Source of the DNA: Semisulcospira habei
Taxonomy: Eukaryota; Mollusca; Gastropoda; Semisulcospiridae
Direction: 5' to 3'
Length of the DNA stretch: 64,000 bases
Assembly (NCBI GenBank): GCA_036245525.1
Contig: BTPG01000001.1
Coordinates: 182,201,250-182,265,249 of the forward strand
Positions 46,331 to 57,770 of the stretch are shown here, piece by piece. The first letter of the stretch is position 1, and every line of letters begins with the position of its first letter. The translations under genes were made by a program, and so were the position numbers. The notes under the pieces are model-generated. The model searched no databases. It saw only the letters and a list, made by a program, of their open reading frames with translations, and was not told the DNA's origin.

Positions 46331-46419
46331 TGTAACACTAATGTTTTTGGCGTTTTTACGTCACCTTCACTATCTGATCGTCTCTAGAAGTCGAGAATTC
46401 TTTTTCAATTTTTGTCTGC

Positions 46420-46667
46420 AATTAATTACTTTTTATGAACAAATTGAAAAGGTACAAAGCTGACTAACGAACTCATCCAATTTCTATCTTACAGCTAGCT
46501 ATATCCGAAATTCCGAGTGAATAGAACGAACATTACGGACTCAAATGCGGGTCAACCGACTTTATATAAACGGCAATTTTTCTCTGTCTCCCAAATACAT
46601 CTCGGTTCAAAACATTTCTTAAAGTTTCAAGCCTGTACTTACACAAACACCCGGAGATACTCGTGTC

Positions 46668-46758
<91 letters not shown>

Positions 46759-46763
46759 GCACG

Positions 46764-46794
<31 letters not shown>

Positions 46795-46885
46795 GGCGCT
46801 TCCAGCCATATGTACGTTCAACAGCGCGGTTAGCGTAGCTAGACATTACGTAATTGTTATCGTGTTACTTCACTATCAGAGTCTG
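46420..46885 (+). repeat. Family X repeat with (CA)n microsatellite
   Basis: Landmarks gctgactaacgaactcatcc, then (CA)n at about 46672-46793 broken by CGCACGCACG, then cacggcgcttccagccatat and gtacgttcaacagcgcggtt, as at 2490-2900. The His/Thr and Cys/Val frames are artefacts. Confidence 0.85.
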
Positions 46886-46989
46886 ATGTGTGCCCACCAA
46901 TGTTTGTCATTTGCATGCTACAGAACGTACTACGACCAACCCCAATATGGTAGACAAAAATGCGTGCCATAAACATACTGTATGTACCA

Positions 46990-47165
46990 GAAACCACCAT
47001 AACTTTAAACAAGATGAGGATTTCATCCCAAAGTCTACCGTATTGTTTGGAGCTCACATGCGTTTTTTTCTTTCAGGAACATTCATAATTGTTCTTATTT
47101 TTGTCTACCGTGTCTTTCAGGAACATTCAGAATTGTTCATATTTTTGTCTACCGTATTGAGTTCG
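46990..47165 (+). repeat. Family Y fragment
   Basis: acaagatgaggatttcatcc caaagtctaccgtattgttt through tctttcaggaacattca, with the last ~45 bp duplicated (tttcaggaacattcagaattgttcat). Confidence 0.65.
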
Positions 47166-47324
47166 TAATCCAGCGTTGTACCTCTTCAACGTTTTGAATG
47201 ATAATTAATTCATTTTTGCAAGTTCTGAAGCCACTATATATTACCATCAAACAGTCATTCCTGGAAGAGGCTGTGTGCAAGAAATAGTCAGCCCTGGAAG
47301 AGGCTGCGTGTCTTTCGGTTGAGT

Positions 47325-47690
47325 GAAGTGAAATAGCAAATTCGTCACTGTGTACAGTGCGTCGTGAGACTAGCGATGCCATGACGTCAAGCTTATAGTG
47401 ACGTCATTTTGCTGCTCGTGCTATTCTTCTTCAGAATTTCTGTCGCTACACGAGCTCACAGAGCGTACTAATGGCGGGAAGCGCCGTGTGTCCGTCTTAA
47501 TTTGTGTGCGCCGCCGTGTGTTGATCAGAGGTTGGCTTAGAGAAGCCGGGAAATGTATCAGGAGGATAAGCATAAAAATACGAACAACTCGGAATGTTCC
47601 TAAAAGAAAAATGCACGTGAGCTCCAAACAATACGATAGACTTTGGGATGAAATCCTCATCTTGTTAAGCTTATCCTTCTGATCCATTTC
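47325..47690 (-). repeat. Family Y repeat, right inverted arm
   Basis: Inverse of 45930-46330, running from cactgtgtacagtgcgtcgt through gacgtcattttgctgctcgt to gactttgggatgaaatcctc. A partial forward copy (cttatccttctgatccattt...) follows at 47665-47780. Confidence 0.75.
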
Positions 47691-48275
47691 CCTCCTCTCT
47701 AAGCCAACCACTGATCAACACACACGCCGGGGCACACAAGTAAAGACGGACACAAGGCCCTTACCGCCATTAGTAGGCAACATGACATTCTGCGCGGGTA
47801 CAACGCGGTGAGAGTGCGATTTTTACCAGTTCTTCAACTCGCTCGGAATGCAAATAATTTGACTTTGAGACAAAACAGTTTAATGGTGATAAAGTTTGTC
47901 TTCTCCTCTTTCCAAAGATGTCATTGGTTTTGTTCTTAGTGCACTAAGTCATTAACACCACTGTGTGCGTGGCGCAGTTTTTGTGGGGCAGATCGCGTCC
48001 GCGCAATTAATGTTGAAAACAGATACTCGTTTCTACAGCCGAGGGCGTCTCCGTCATTCAACCTACAGATTTGGTTATTGCACCATTGGAAAGGTCATAT
48101 TCTTGGCTAAAAACAGCTCTTTGAAATGGAGCTGGTCGGAGCGCATTCCGGAGTATGCACATGACGTTTTTGGCGTGCAGGGCAGAAATTCTGGCAAAGA
48201 AGTAACAAGATTAGAATGACGTCACGTCTATCTACGCAAACCTTGCTAGAGAACGTCTTTTTGGCTCCAAAGCGC

Positions 48276-48439
<164 letters not shown>

Positions 48440-48725
48440 CAGCGACTAGAGCCCGCGTTTGAGGAAGGACAAGCTTGAAATTTTAGGATATTGTCCCTAA
48501 ACAAATTATCTCGAGACCTTTTTTTTCGATTTTTGTAATTAATATGATCATTGGCGAGAAAATGGCCGTTTCACAAAAACCGGTTGATCCACACTGGAGT
48601 CCGTAATTTTTATTATTTTTACTAGATATTTTGCGTATAGCTAGATAAAAGGGAAATATTGAATGAGTTCGTTATCCAGCATTGTACCTCTAGAACCTTT
48701 TGAGTGATAATTAAATTTTAAAAAC

Positions 48726-48854
<129 letters not shown>

Positions 48855-48954
48855 TTTTGGGGATTAATTTTACGAATTGTACGGGTTAATCTTAAAACAA
48901 TTTAAACTTTTTTTTACGAAAAAACAAACAAACATTCTTCTAACCGAATTCATT

Positions 48955-49260
48955 TTTCTTATACGGTATTTACATAAGCCTACAGTTTGTCTCGGAGGTC
49001 GGGTACGATTAGGTCAATTGTGACCTGCGTGCTCTATGTGTGAAAATCAGACAATTTTCAGCACGACTTTTTCGGAGTCATTTGTAAAACAGCTAACATA
49101 ACTTTAAATTTTCTTTCATGAAAAAAAAATCTTCTCATTAATCCCTGCATGATTTTTCATAAACAGTGTTTGCATAAGCCTGCTATTTGTCCGGCCCTGG
49201 GGTAGGATTAGGTCAAATTGTGACCTGTAAGATCTAGGCGTGAAAATCAGCAAGAAAATG
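48955..49260. repeat. Direct duplication of a ~110-bp segment
   Basis: acggtatttacataagccta...ggtcaattgtgacctgcgtg...gtgtgaaaatcag at 48964 and ttgcataagcctgctatttg...ggtcaaattgtgacctgtaa...cgtgaaaatcagc at about 49168. Confidence 0.75.
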
Positions 49261-49314
49261 CAAAGTTGATTCTCTGATACGTCAAATGTTAATACTGCGA
49301 TGAGTGACGTATAA

Positions 49315-50108
49315 CTTCGAGTCGTCACTATGAACACGGCGTCGTGGGACTAATGATGCCATGACGTGAAGCTCAGTTGAAGTGACGTCATTTTGCTGCT
49401 CGTGCTATTGTTCAGTCTTCTTCAGAATAGAAGTACCCGACGGAGAAAGAAACACGCTTAGAAAAGACGGGTACAACACAATTTATTAATATTTCGGGTA
49501 AATACCCTTTGTCAAAACAGACAAACAAACAGAGAGATTAGCCGCTACTTATCTTCATTCGCAGAAGGAATGTGCCGGCAACTAATCTCTCTGTTTGTTT
49601 GTTTGTCTATTTTGACAAAGGGTATTTACCCGAAATATTAATAAATTGTGCTGTACCCGTCTTTTCTAAGCGTGTTTCTTTCTCCGTTGGGTACTCCTTT
49701 GCATTTTACACGCTTGGCAGTCACCTTTTTGGTCTGGATTTCTTCAGAATAGCCATGCTACACCAGAACACAGCGCTTACGAATGGCGGGAATCGCCATG
49801 TGTCCGTCTTTATTTATGTGTGCCAGTGTGTGTGGCTCTTAGGGTGGGTTAGAGAAGAATGAGATGGATTCCTGTCGCTACACGATCACAGAGCGTACCG
49901 TGGCCGATGGCGGGAAGCGCCGTGTGTCCGTCTTTATTTATGTGCGCAGACGTGTGTGTTGATCGGAGGTTGGTTTAGAGAGGAGGGAAATGGATCAGCA
50001 TCATAAGCTTAAAAATATGAACAACTCTAAATGTTCCTAAAAGATAAACGCATCTGAGCTCCAAACAATACGGTAGACTTTGAGATGAAATCCTCATCTT
50101 GTTTTAAC
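49315..50108 (-). repeat. Family Y repeat, inverted, interrupted by a foldback element
   Basis: Starts acggcgtcgtgggactaatg and gacgtcattttgctgctcgt, is split by the element at 49431-49739, then continues with internal duplication (two versions of the cgtgtgtccgtctttattta block near 49796 and 49920) to gagatgaaatcctcatcttg. Confidence 0.7.
49431..49739. mobile_element. Foldback retroposon-like element, copy 2, 13-bp target duplication
   Basis: 309 bp flanked by ttcttcagaatag at 49418-49430 and 49740-49752. Arms: agaaagaaacacgcttagaa and inverse ttctaagcgtgtttctttct. The 3' end cagtcacctttttggtctgg lies outside the right arm. A long, non-fixed target duplication with an asymmetric 3' extension is more like target-primed retroposition than cut-and-paste. 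Same family as 43685-44010. Confidence 0.85.
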
Positions 50109-50500
50109 ATTTCAGGGATTTAAAAGTTACGCTGCAATACTCGCGTTTTTAGCGAATTTCCGCGGCTTTTTCCGAATATCATAAAATCAGCTGAAAATAA
50201 AAAATATGTTCTGGGACTTAACGTAAACATCATTCAATTTCCATTAGATGTATTACGTTGCATGGTTGTAGAGCCAATGGCGGAGACGCCCTCCGCAGAA
50301 GAAAGCCTGTTTTGTGCGTCGTCTGACTCATTAACGTGAAAAGACACGTATGCCTTCTGTTCAGGCGTGGCTAAAATATGGTAAGAACATGAGAAAATGA
50401 ATGATAAAGTTTATTTTGCCTCCTTTTAAAATTTTTTGTTGTTGTTTTGTTTTGTTTTGTTCGGCGAGCTATAATTCATCAAAACGAGTGTGAGATATAC
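50108..50500. other. No gene recognised
   Basis: AT-rich sequence without motifs; a (GTTTT)n stretch lies at about 50437-50460. Confidence 0.45.
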
Positions 50501-50502
50501 GA

Positions 50503-51665
50503 ATTCAAATAACTTTATTGTCCCAAGATGGGAAATTTGTTTGCAGCGGAATGTTTGTAAAACAGTAGTTTAAAAAAAAAAGTGACCATAAAACAAATAA
50601 ATACATTTGACTGACTAGAACACAACGACCGATTACAGTGAGTATGTGCACGTATATAACATCACAAACATCTGAAATGTTAATATCCACCGAGAAAGAA
50701 AACGTTCTTAAAAACTCAGCGGAGACGACACTACCTTATACCACGCGCACAACACACACGCACGAACACACTCGTGTGACCCCTCCCCCCTCCCCACACA
50801 CACACACTTGCGTATCACATGACATTGCAAATTCATAGACCTGAGCAGATTACATCTTGACCGTCTTTCAAATGATGCCATGACTGTAGGTCTATGCCAT
50901 AGCATCATTTAGGAGACGGATAGATGATGGCACAAAACAAAGACGTCTGCGATTTGCTTTGCACGTCACAGTTCCGTATCCCCTGGAGGAAGGCAACAAG
51001 GCATATTCTTCGGATAAAATATGAGTATCATCAGATACAGTGTGGAAGGCTTTGTTATAAGCACCTGCTTCTCATACAAACAAGAAAGGCAGGGCTGCTG
51101 AACACCAGTTATTTTGCTAATGATGTTGATAATGCGCCGGAGCTTAGTGTTATCTGTCAGGCTCATGTTCCCAAACCAACAGACACATGAGAAGGTGAGA
51201 ACACTTTAAATAAAAGACTGATAAAAGAGAGTTAAAACAGAGTTGTCAACATTGTACTTAAGCAGCTTCCTCAAAAGATACAGGCGCTGTTGGCCTTTCT
51301 TGTGCAAAACATCACACTGACTGTCCCATTTAAGTTTGTCATCAATGGTGGTTCCGAGGTATTTGTACACGGTCACCTTTTCCACTATTTCATCAAAAAT
51401 GACAATGTCTGACTGCGTTTGAGGGTTTTTCCTGAAGTCTATGCACATATCTCTTGTTTTAGAAGCACTGATGCACAGAAAGAAGTCACGGCACCAGTCC
51501 ACGAAATCCTGCACGACTGGACCGTGACTGGTTTTGTCATCATAGAGCAGGCTCAGCAGAGCAGAATCGTCTGAGAACTTATTCAAGTGCCTGTCAGCGT
51601 GTGCACTCCTGCAGTCATCTGTGTACAATATAAAGAAGAGTGGTGAAAGCACACAGCTTTGTAAT
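50503..51665 (-). pseudogene. 3' part of a Rex/CR1-type LINE
   Basis: The frame 51206-51652 (minus) reads the RT end: LSPLFFILYTDD (motif B end), KFSDDSALLSLL (F-S-DD box), DWCRDFFLCISASKTRDMCIDF, VEKVTVYKYLGTTIDDKLKW and LRKLLKYNVDNSVLTLFYQSFI. It continues after a frame change as GNMSLTDNTKLRRIINIISKITG and ends near ...SSIRLLNDAM. The 3' end at about 50505 contains TTTCCCATCTTGGGACAATAAAG, typical of this clade's terminal hairpin. 5' truncated, frameshifted, inactive. Confidence 0.85.
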
Positions 51666-51699
51666 AAGGTAGGCAGTGAGAGTACGCGATTGCTTCTTC

Positions 51700-51790
51700 A
51701 CGTTGCGATTTATTTTCTCCGGGCCGCTCGCGTACACGATGATAGTATGTTCTTCCTGCGTACACGATGATAGTATGTTCTTCCCTCTAT
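51700..51790. repeat. Short tandem duplication
   Basis: gcgtacacgatgatagtatg ttcttcc occurs twice in a row. Confidence 0.85.
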
Positions 51791-51969
51791 GGCCTCTGCC
51801 GGTCTGTCTACAAATCTGGTTTTAGAATCATTGAAAAGATCAGATTCTTGACTATAAGCATTGTGTTGCCACATTTAAAAAAACAACAACAACATATTCA
51901 TGGGATATTCTGCAATATGTGCCTTTATAGAATTTGTTTCTGACCTGTTACCATCATCAGAGATAGATC

Positions 51970-52292
51970 ATGTGGGGTCTCGCGGCATACGCGGCACACT
52001 CGCCATACTCAAAATACATGACATACATGACATACTTGGCACACGCGGCACACTCGCCATACTCAAAATACATGACATATGCGGCATACGCGGCATACTT
52101 GGCACACTCACCATACTCAAAATACATGACATACGCGGCACACGTGGCACACTCGCCATACTAAAATTACATGGCATACGCTGCATACGCGACATACGCG
52201 GCACACTCGCCATACTAAAAATACGTGACATATGCGGCACACTCGCCATACTCAAAATACATGACATACACGGCATACACGGCACACGTCAT
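51970..52292. repeat. Minisatellite of GGCATACGC/GGCACACTCGCCATACT units
   Basis: Irregular tandem copies of cggcacactcgccatactca and aaaatacatgacatacgcgg. Open frames on both strands (for example 51900-52358 and the inverse 51968-52285) are by-products. Confidence 0.9.
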
Positions 52293-52733
52293 AGACAAAA
52301 AAGATGTGGGCAAACATCTGCAGTCAAGGCTGAGGTTTGGTCAACTGAAAAGCTTTGACACAGCATCAGTGAATCAGTCACAGCAAACAAAATAATTTTT
52401 ACTTCGATCAACTCACTTTATTTTATTTTGGTTCGTCACAGAGCAAGCGAGTTCATCACAGGCGAAATGATTTGACCCAGAAAAATATTTTGTCACAGTA
52501 GTTTAGGTTTAACCCAGAAAAACATTCTTGTCACACTGGTTCTGGTGTGACAAGAATGAAGCCAGCAGCAGTTATACCCCTTGCCAAAATCTGCTATGTC
52601 CTTTCCACCACGTCCCCCTATGACACATAGTGTATTCTTAGTCATTAGTCATTTCCACCACAGCACCCATGACAGGTAGTGCATGCTTGGTCATTCTCGT
52701 CATGTAGAATGTTCTACCCTGTAATACCCCGGG

Positions 52734-52740
52734 TATAAAT
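52734..52740 (+). promoter_or_regulatory. TATA box of the 52769 ORF
   Basis: TATAAAT in ccgggtataaataaacactc lies 29 bp before the ATG. With a normal TATA-to-start distance the 5' leader would be only a few bases, a compact arrangement more typical of viruses or transposons than of animal genes. Confidence 0.5.
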
Positions 52741-52768
52741 AAACACTCAAGTAATAGTCAATCATAAA

Positions 52769-52960
52769 ATGACTAGCAACTCAAACAGAGCTATGGAGAT
52801 TGTTAGAAAGCGTACATCTACTCAAGCGTTTTTAGATACGATGGTGGATGAAGAATCTGTCTCGAAAAAATGTCTTCAATTAGACCTAGCTAGGGCAAAA
52901 ATAAAAAAGAAACATTTGCCCAGTGCCGCTAGCAAATCGCTGTATTGTGTCAGCTTTTAA
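52769..52960 (+). CDS. Small basic protein at the left edge of the virus-like block (63 aa, hypothetical)
   Basis: Complete ATG-to-TAA frame beginning MTSNSNRAMEIVRKRTSTQ, Lys/Arg-rich toward the end (LARAKIKKKHLPSAASKSL). No known domain recognised. A well-placed TATA box and tight spacing make it more credible than the surrounding random frames. It could be the first gene of the element that follows, or a host-side remnant. Basic composition would suit nucleic-acid or capsid-lumen binding, but that is speculation. Confidence 0.35.
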   Translation: MTSNSNRAMEIVRKRTSTQAFLDTMVDEESVSKKCLQLDLARAKIKKKHLPSAASKSLYCVSF

Positions 52961-53227
52961 TCTGCCATAAGATAGGCCTAGTGTTACGTGACACCTCACT
53001 TTTAATTTCAGAGAGAGAGAAATTGGCACTCCCAAGTCAGACTAATTTTTTTAATTACAGAGAGAGAGAAAGTGTGGCCTCCGAACTAGCCTCCAATTTC
53101 TTTCACTGATTTCATGCCAAAACATCAATCACCGTTCCTCATCTTAACCACAATGCATTTCTAGAGATTAATTATGTCTTTTAAAAACCAAAACACCCTA
53201 TGGCTGAAAAAATAAGTAAATTACAAG

Positions 53228-53400
53228 TACATGATAAGGTAACCTATAAGTTACTTGCAACTGACAAGTAAATTCAAAGTTATCTTCACATGTTCTTATA
53301 GGTTAGTTGTCACAAGTTCTTATAAGTGACTTAAAACAAGTCCTTATAAGTGTCTTAACATAAGTTCTTGTAAGTTCTTGACCTAAGTCAACAAGATACT
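53228..53400. repeat. AAGTTCTTATAAGT iteron-like cluster, copy 1
   Basis: Several spaced copies of caagttcttataagtgactt and variants (agttcttgtaagttcttg, aagtccttataagtgtct). A related cluster is at 57770-57890, in the same position relative to the second gene module. The core CTTATAAG is palindromic. Confidence 0.65.
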
Positions 53401-54193
53401 CGGACAGATTTGTCAAGTTACAAGGACAATAAAAAACTTTTTCCCAATAGTACTCTGGTGGCGGGGCGGATGGCATCAAATAAGCTGACATGAAAGGCAC
53501 GACATCTCTTTGTGAAGTATATGACAAAATTAATGAACGATTAACAAAACTAATCTTTATTTGCTTAAAAGTTCTTGAACTTTTTTTTATTGTTTCTTCT
53601 ACCCCTATCTTTTTCCCTTCCTCTAAAAAAGATTTCTTTAGCTCTTCAACATTCACGGGTTGACTATGCATCTTATTCTGAATTTCAGACTTCTGTTGTT
53701 TGTAATTGGCCAAATCATCCTGCACTCTTTTAAATTCATCATCGTCAATTTTATTATTGTCTAATGCCTTACTGATAATAAGTTTCATACTGCTCAGCTT
53801 AGCTCCTGCGAGCATACTCAATGCTTCATGCTTCTGCAACTTTGTATCAAATCTTTTGTTAAGGGCTTCCAAACCAAAGCATGCCAGGCCTGTGGCAGCA
53901 GCAACACTTTCAATAGCAATTCCTATGACACTTCCAACTCCCGTCGCAAACAGAGCTAAACCACTGACAGATAATCCAGTTGAAACCACACCCGCAACCA
54001 TTGATGTGTTGTGTACAGAAATGAAAACTGTTTTATATCGTCTTTTACACCTGGAGTATTTTGCCTGTTCTCCTTACAAATACTTCAACGCTTCTGTAAT
54101 ATTCATTAAGAGGAATGAGTCTGCCTGTAATCTTTCATCACGCACAATAGGCTCAAGTGGCTCAGGTGGTATTTGCAGATACAGTGCTACCAT
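53303..54193 (-). pseudogene. Gene A, copy 1: hydrophobic/coiled-coil protein with PSAP-PPEY tail
   Basis: Start ATG at 54191-54193; the frame is interrupted by TAA at 54074-54076 and then open. Order: N-terminal helix region (SFLLMNITEALKYL), Gly/Ala-rich hydrophobic hairpin (ALFATGVGSVIGIAIESVAA, then ATGLACFGLEALNKRF), then KHEALSMLAGAKLSSMKLII and a charged, likely coiled-coil segment (DDDEFKRVQDDLANYKQQKS). Near the end is MPSAPPPEYY. Copy 2 stops right after PPPEYY; here the stop codon has become TGG (53444-53446), adding about 47 residues. I recognise the family as multi-copy and uncharacterised in cnidarians and other invertebrates. A membrane-active virion protein is an inference from the hydrophobic hairpin and the tail motif. 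Confidence 0.7.
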
Positions 54194-54273
54194 TTTTTAT
54201 AACAATTTTTTTAAATTATTTAATCAGCGAATTCATTTTGCAACTCTTCAAAGGTATACAATTTGCTAACATA

Positions 54274-55116
54274 CTAAAACGAAATAAGATCTATATGTTC
54301 CAGTTTTATGAAACTTAGATAAACTAGAGTTGTTTTATCAACCACTATTTTAACAGCAGGATTACTACTTGATACGTCTATATCTACGCCTTTTCTAATA
54401 AATATAATGACCTTTGTTGACTCTTTTACTGTGTCATCCCACGTAAGTTTGATTCCCTGTGCAATATCTGCTTCTTTTACATAATCCACAGACCTCATGA
54501 AAATTTCAAAAACTATTGTGGCTTCTCTAGCTATGGTAAAGCTTGCTGGTACAAACACAACATAAGTATCTGTTCTACCCTTTCTATTTGTAAGAAGATA
54601 CCTTCGTTTTTCATACTCATGTAGTTTTAGTTTTTCTCTGCTAATACTGATGTCTACGAAATAGCTCGGAACAAGACTCACAAGTAACGGCCCAGAGTTA
54701 ATAACTTTCCAAAATATTAAGGCACCTTCTTCAGTAAAAAATACATAAGGACTAATAAATTCAAACTTTATATCCCAGTCATATGCAGGCGCAGGTACTG
54801 GTGCAGGCTCAGGTGGAACAGGAGCAGGAACAATTACCCACTTATTAAAAATTTTAAAGACATAGAGTGCATTATTCTGAGGAATACTCTGAACAGTAAC
54901 ATCTTCAAGTTGTCCAAGTTTAGGAAACTGTCTTTCGGCACCATCTTTTACATCGTCAATTGCCTTCCGCCTGTACAATCCATTGGAAACAAGTTAAAGG
55001 CCATATACCTCTCCTTCATCTCCTTCTTTATTAAAATCCTGCGCATCAGCCAAATCTTTCAACTCTACTACCGGACAAGCAACTGGTATAATTTTTTATT
55101 TTGGACCAGCACTCAT
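54274..55116 (-). pseudogene. Gene B, copy 1: conserved element protein of unknown function
   Basis: The original start appears to be ATG at 55114-55116 (MSAGPK), but TAA follows at codon 7 (55096-55098) and again at 54994-54996, so only 54274-54978 is open. The open part: a Pro/Ala linker (PAPVPPEPAPVPAPAYDWD), then WDIKFEFISPYVFFTEEGAL, LVSLVPSYF, YEKRRYLLTNRKGR, AREATIVFEIFMRS, and IAQGIKLTWDDTVKESTKV, which matches copy 2 closely. The C-terminal half is predicted beta-rich by eye. No family function known to me. Upstream spacing to gene D is about 24 bp. Confidence 0.65.
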
Positions 55117-55139
55117 TTTTTATTTAGCAAAAATAAAAT

Positions 55140-55854
55140 TTATTTAACTTCCAAGACAACATAAAAATCATGCATATGAACTGGTTTGTCATCCTGATTA
55201 GTTACATATAAGCACAATGATTCAAAGAAACTGGAGCCTAATTTTTTAAACTGAAAATTAGCAAATCTAACAACTATATTTTCGCAATAAGGAGCATTTC
55301 CAGGTGACACACAATCAATAAAGTCGAAAGCTTTCCATTGTGAACATTATCAGTAGTGTTTAGTTCTTTTAAATGAACATTTAGTACTGTATGTACTGAC
55401 AAATGAGCAGGATATCTGCCCGTTATACTTGATTTTGTTTTTGGTGATAGTAGACGTCCATTTGATGGTGTCCAATCTTCATCTGGATGTATAATTTTTT
55501 TTACCTAAAAAACCAAGTAATAATAAAAGACTAATTGATAAAGAAAACTGACTACCTTTCAGAAATTCAATTGTAACAAGTAAATTAGCTGGGTTTAAAG
55601 TTGCTTTAATTTTAAATTCATTTTGAAGCCATTCAGCTAAAGTACAAAAGTCATAATATCCAGATCGTAAAGTATCACCCTTCTCTAAACCATCAAGATT
55701 TGCACTTACATAATAATTTTTATCATCTGTTACATTAAACCACTTTACAGTGTAGAACATTTCATGGATAGCTACAGCCTTGTTACCATCACGATTATCA
55801 ATCCCATTAGTTAACTACACTGGTTTGCTTGTGTCAAGATTTGATAAGGTTATA
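55140..55854 (-). pseudogene. Gene D, copy 1: jelly-roll-like candidate, multiply broken
   Basis: The start codon is ATA instead of ATG (about 55854). A TAG at 55815-55817 replaces a Trp codon present in copy 2. A frameshift lies near 55500 (A/T run), another near 55330. Recognisable parts: HEMFYTVKWFNVTDDKNYYV, GYYDFCTLAEWLQNEFKIK, ATLNPANLLVTIEF, then HNGK-STLL and the C-terminal ...MHDFYVVLEV. Gene E starts divergently about 33 bp away. See copy 2 for function. Confidence 0.65.
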
Positions 55855-55886
55855 AATATTGTTATTATCACATAAAAAAAAGCATA

Positions 55887-57192
55887 ATGGAATTTAAATC
55901 ATCAACAATTACCACTGTAAATGCGTTTCAAATTAACGTGGATGCCAATTACAATGTCACGCCAACTTATGATCAGAAAATAATTCAACTAAATCAGCTC
56001 GATATAGCTTTGTCTGAAGGAGATTTATTTCAAGTGAAAGTGCCGAATCCATATGATCATTACCTAAACCCTCCAATTACAGATGATGCAACGGCAAGAA
56101 AGTGGTCCTGAAGCCCACTACAGATATTTCAAAACCAGCTTAACTTTGCTATACTATGCTCAACTACAGGCTGTGGCATTTCTTTTACAGACCATTTGAA
56201 TCACTCAAACAAACTGATTAGGTCTGTGTATCATTTCCACACTTATTACCAGCTTAGAAGAATACTGTCAGAACTCCATGCCCCACTGCCCACTGAATCC
56301 AGTTTTAACCAGTTAAACAACCCCATGGATATGAAAGCATTTGAACACATATGTAATGAATCTAACATTAGCACCAGGTATGACTTTGCACAAAAAAATT
56401 GATGATCACCACGGCAGGGGTACATTGTATTATGCTATGAGTCACAGACAATACCCCCAAGATAACTACCCTTGTTACACTTCATTTTCACAAAAATCTG
56501 AAATCTGGGTGGGCTCAATAGAACAGAAACAGTCTAATGCTTGGACCACATTTGTCTTAGACAGGAGTGACGGGTTTACTCAAGCAGGAGTCGAACGCAT
56601 AAATGAATCTATCAGAACGTATGTGTGGTGTATACTAGGAGCACAAGCTCAAACAAAATCAAACATTTTAAATGGGAGTGGCAAATTTGAAGCACAAAAA
56701 CAGTTTCTTGCAAACCTAGAAGACTCGGTAAACTCAGTAGTAGATCTCCCATCAAGCATAAAACGCTACCAAGATGTTCTCAGATATGCCAGATCAAAAG
56801 CTGACTTTGTAGTTGGCATTGGGTTATACATGTTGCCATCTGACCTTCAATTACAATTGGGTACAATAACAAATTATAATAACGAAATAATTGTTGCTGG
56901 GCGTGATCAGAAATTAGGACTTAATCAATCTGTAAACTTGAGCCCAACAACCACACACCTACAACCATTAAAACCATTAATAACGCCAGTAACATTAGTA
57001 ACATCATCATCACCCATACAGGTAGTAATGCCAGTAATGTCAGTAACAGCCCCAGCCCCGGCACCGACACCTGCACTGGCACCAGCACTCATACAGCCAG
57101 TAACCCCAGTAAACACACATGAGTCAGAGAGAACTGCATTGGTAATAGGCCTTACTGGACTAGGAATATTACTTATTTACCTGTTTCATTAA
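55887..57192 (+). pseudogene. Gene E, copy 1: tail-anchored element protein, one stop and one frameshift
   Basis: ATG at 55887. TGA at 56109-56111 sits where copy 2 has Ser, and an extra A in an A7 run at about 56390-56396 shifts the frame; from there to the TAA at 57190-57192 it is open. Domains: an N-terminal conserved region (IIQLNQLDIALSEGDLFQVK, NPPITDDATARKWS), FQNQLNFAILCSTTGCGISF, YYQLRRILSELHAPLPTE, WTTFVLDRSDGFTQAGVERI, RTYVWCILGAQAQTKSNIL, QKQFLANLEDSVNSVVDLPS, YARSKADFVVGIGLYMLPSD. A Pro/Ala/Val linker follows, then a C-terminal membrane anchor (ALVIGLTGLGILLIYLFH). I recall the globular part as a multi-copy, uncharacterised invertebrate family. Confidence 0.7.
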
Positions 57193-57204
57193 ATATACTA
57201 CAAT

Positions 57205-57350
57205 TAACCTTTTGACGACGGAACACATATGTGTGCCCCAAGCAAAGCTCCATTGCCGACGGGACACACACATATGTGTGCTGGCCTTTTTTCCCATTGC
57301 CGACGAGGCGCACACATCAGTCCGCTGGATACCAGTTTAACAGGCAATAC
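57205..57350. repeat. Palindromic insertion between the two gene modules
   Basis: Begins ttaaccttttgacgacggaa and contains acacatatgtgtgccc and inverse gacacacacatatgtgtgc; ends near ccagtttaa. It looks like another small TTAA-type hairpin element. Homology between the modules stops just before it. Confidence 0.5.
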
Positions 57351-57770
57351 GGGCAGAGATAAGTAATTGTACTTTACTTAACCACAGGATTCTCAGGAGC
57401 CAAACTGATGCCCTAAAAGTGTTTATTTTTAATCTCTCTCACTCACTACTCCTCAACGCTATCATAATTTCCACCTCACTGGCAACAAAACCATATTTTG
57501 AAACAAACACTGACTCATGAGAATCATCATCTGTATTGACGAGTAAAATAATGACCCAATTACCCATTGTCTTAAGTTGACCTTAATTAATTAACTAATT
57601 ACGGTCATTAACATCCACACTGCCGTTTCTCTCAAATCGAACCAAACTCCTGACAGCGCACTCTGTAATAAATTAATGACATTTTACACACACCCCTGTC
57701 AGAGTCGATTTTTTCAAGTAGAACTTTATAGTTATTAACAAGTTACAACTAACTTTTAGGAACCTGCAGA
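57350..57770. other. Spacer between the modules; no gene recognised
   Basis: AT-rich; no ORF with homology to the element genes. Gene F, which follows gene E in the second module, is absent here apart from the bases that overlap the end of E. Confidence 0.5.

Noticed and set aside
51900..52358. 152-codon plus frame and 105-codon minus frame
   Set aside because: Both are periodic read-throughs of the 51970-52292 minisatellite.
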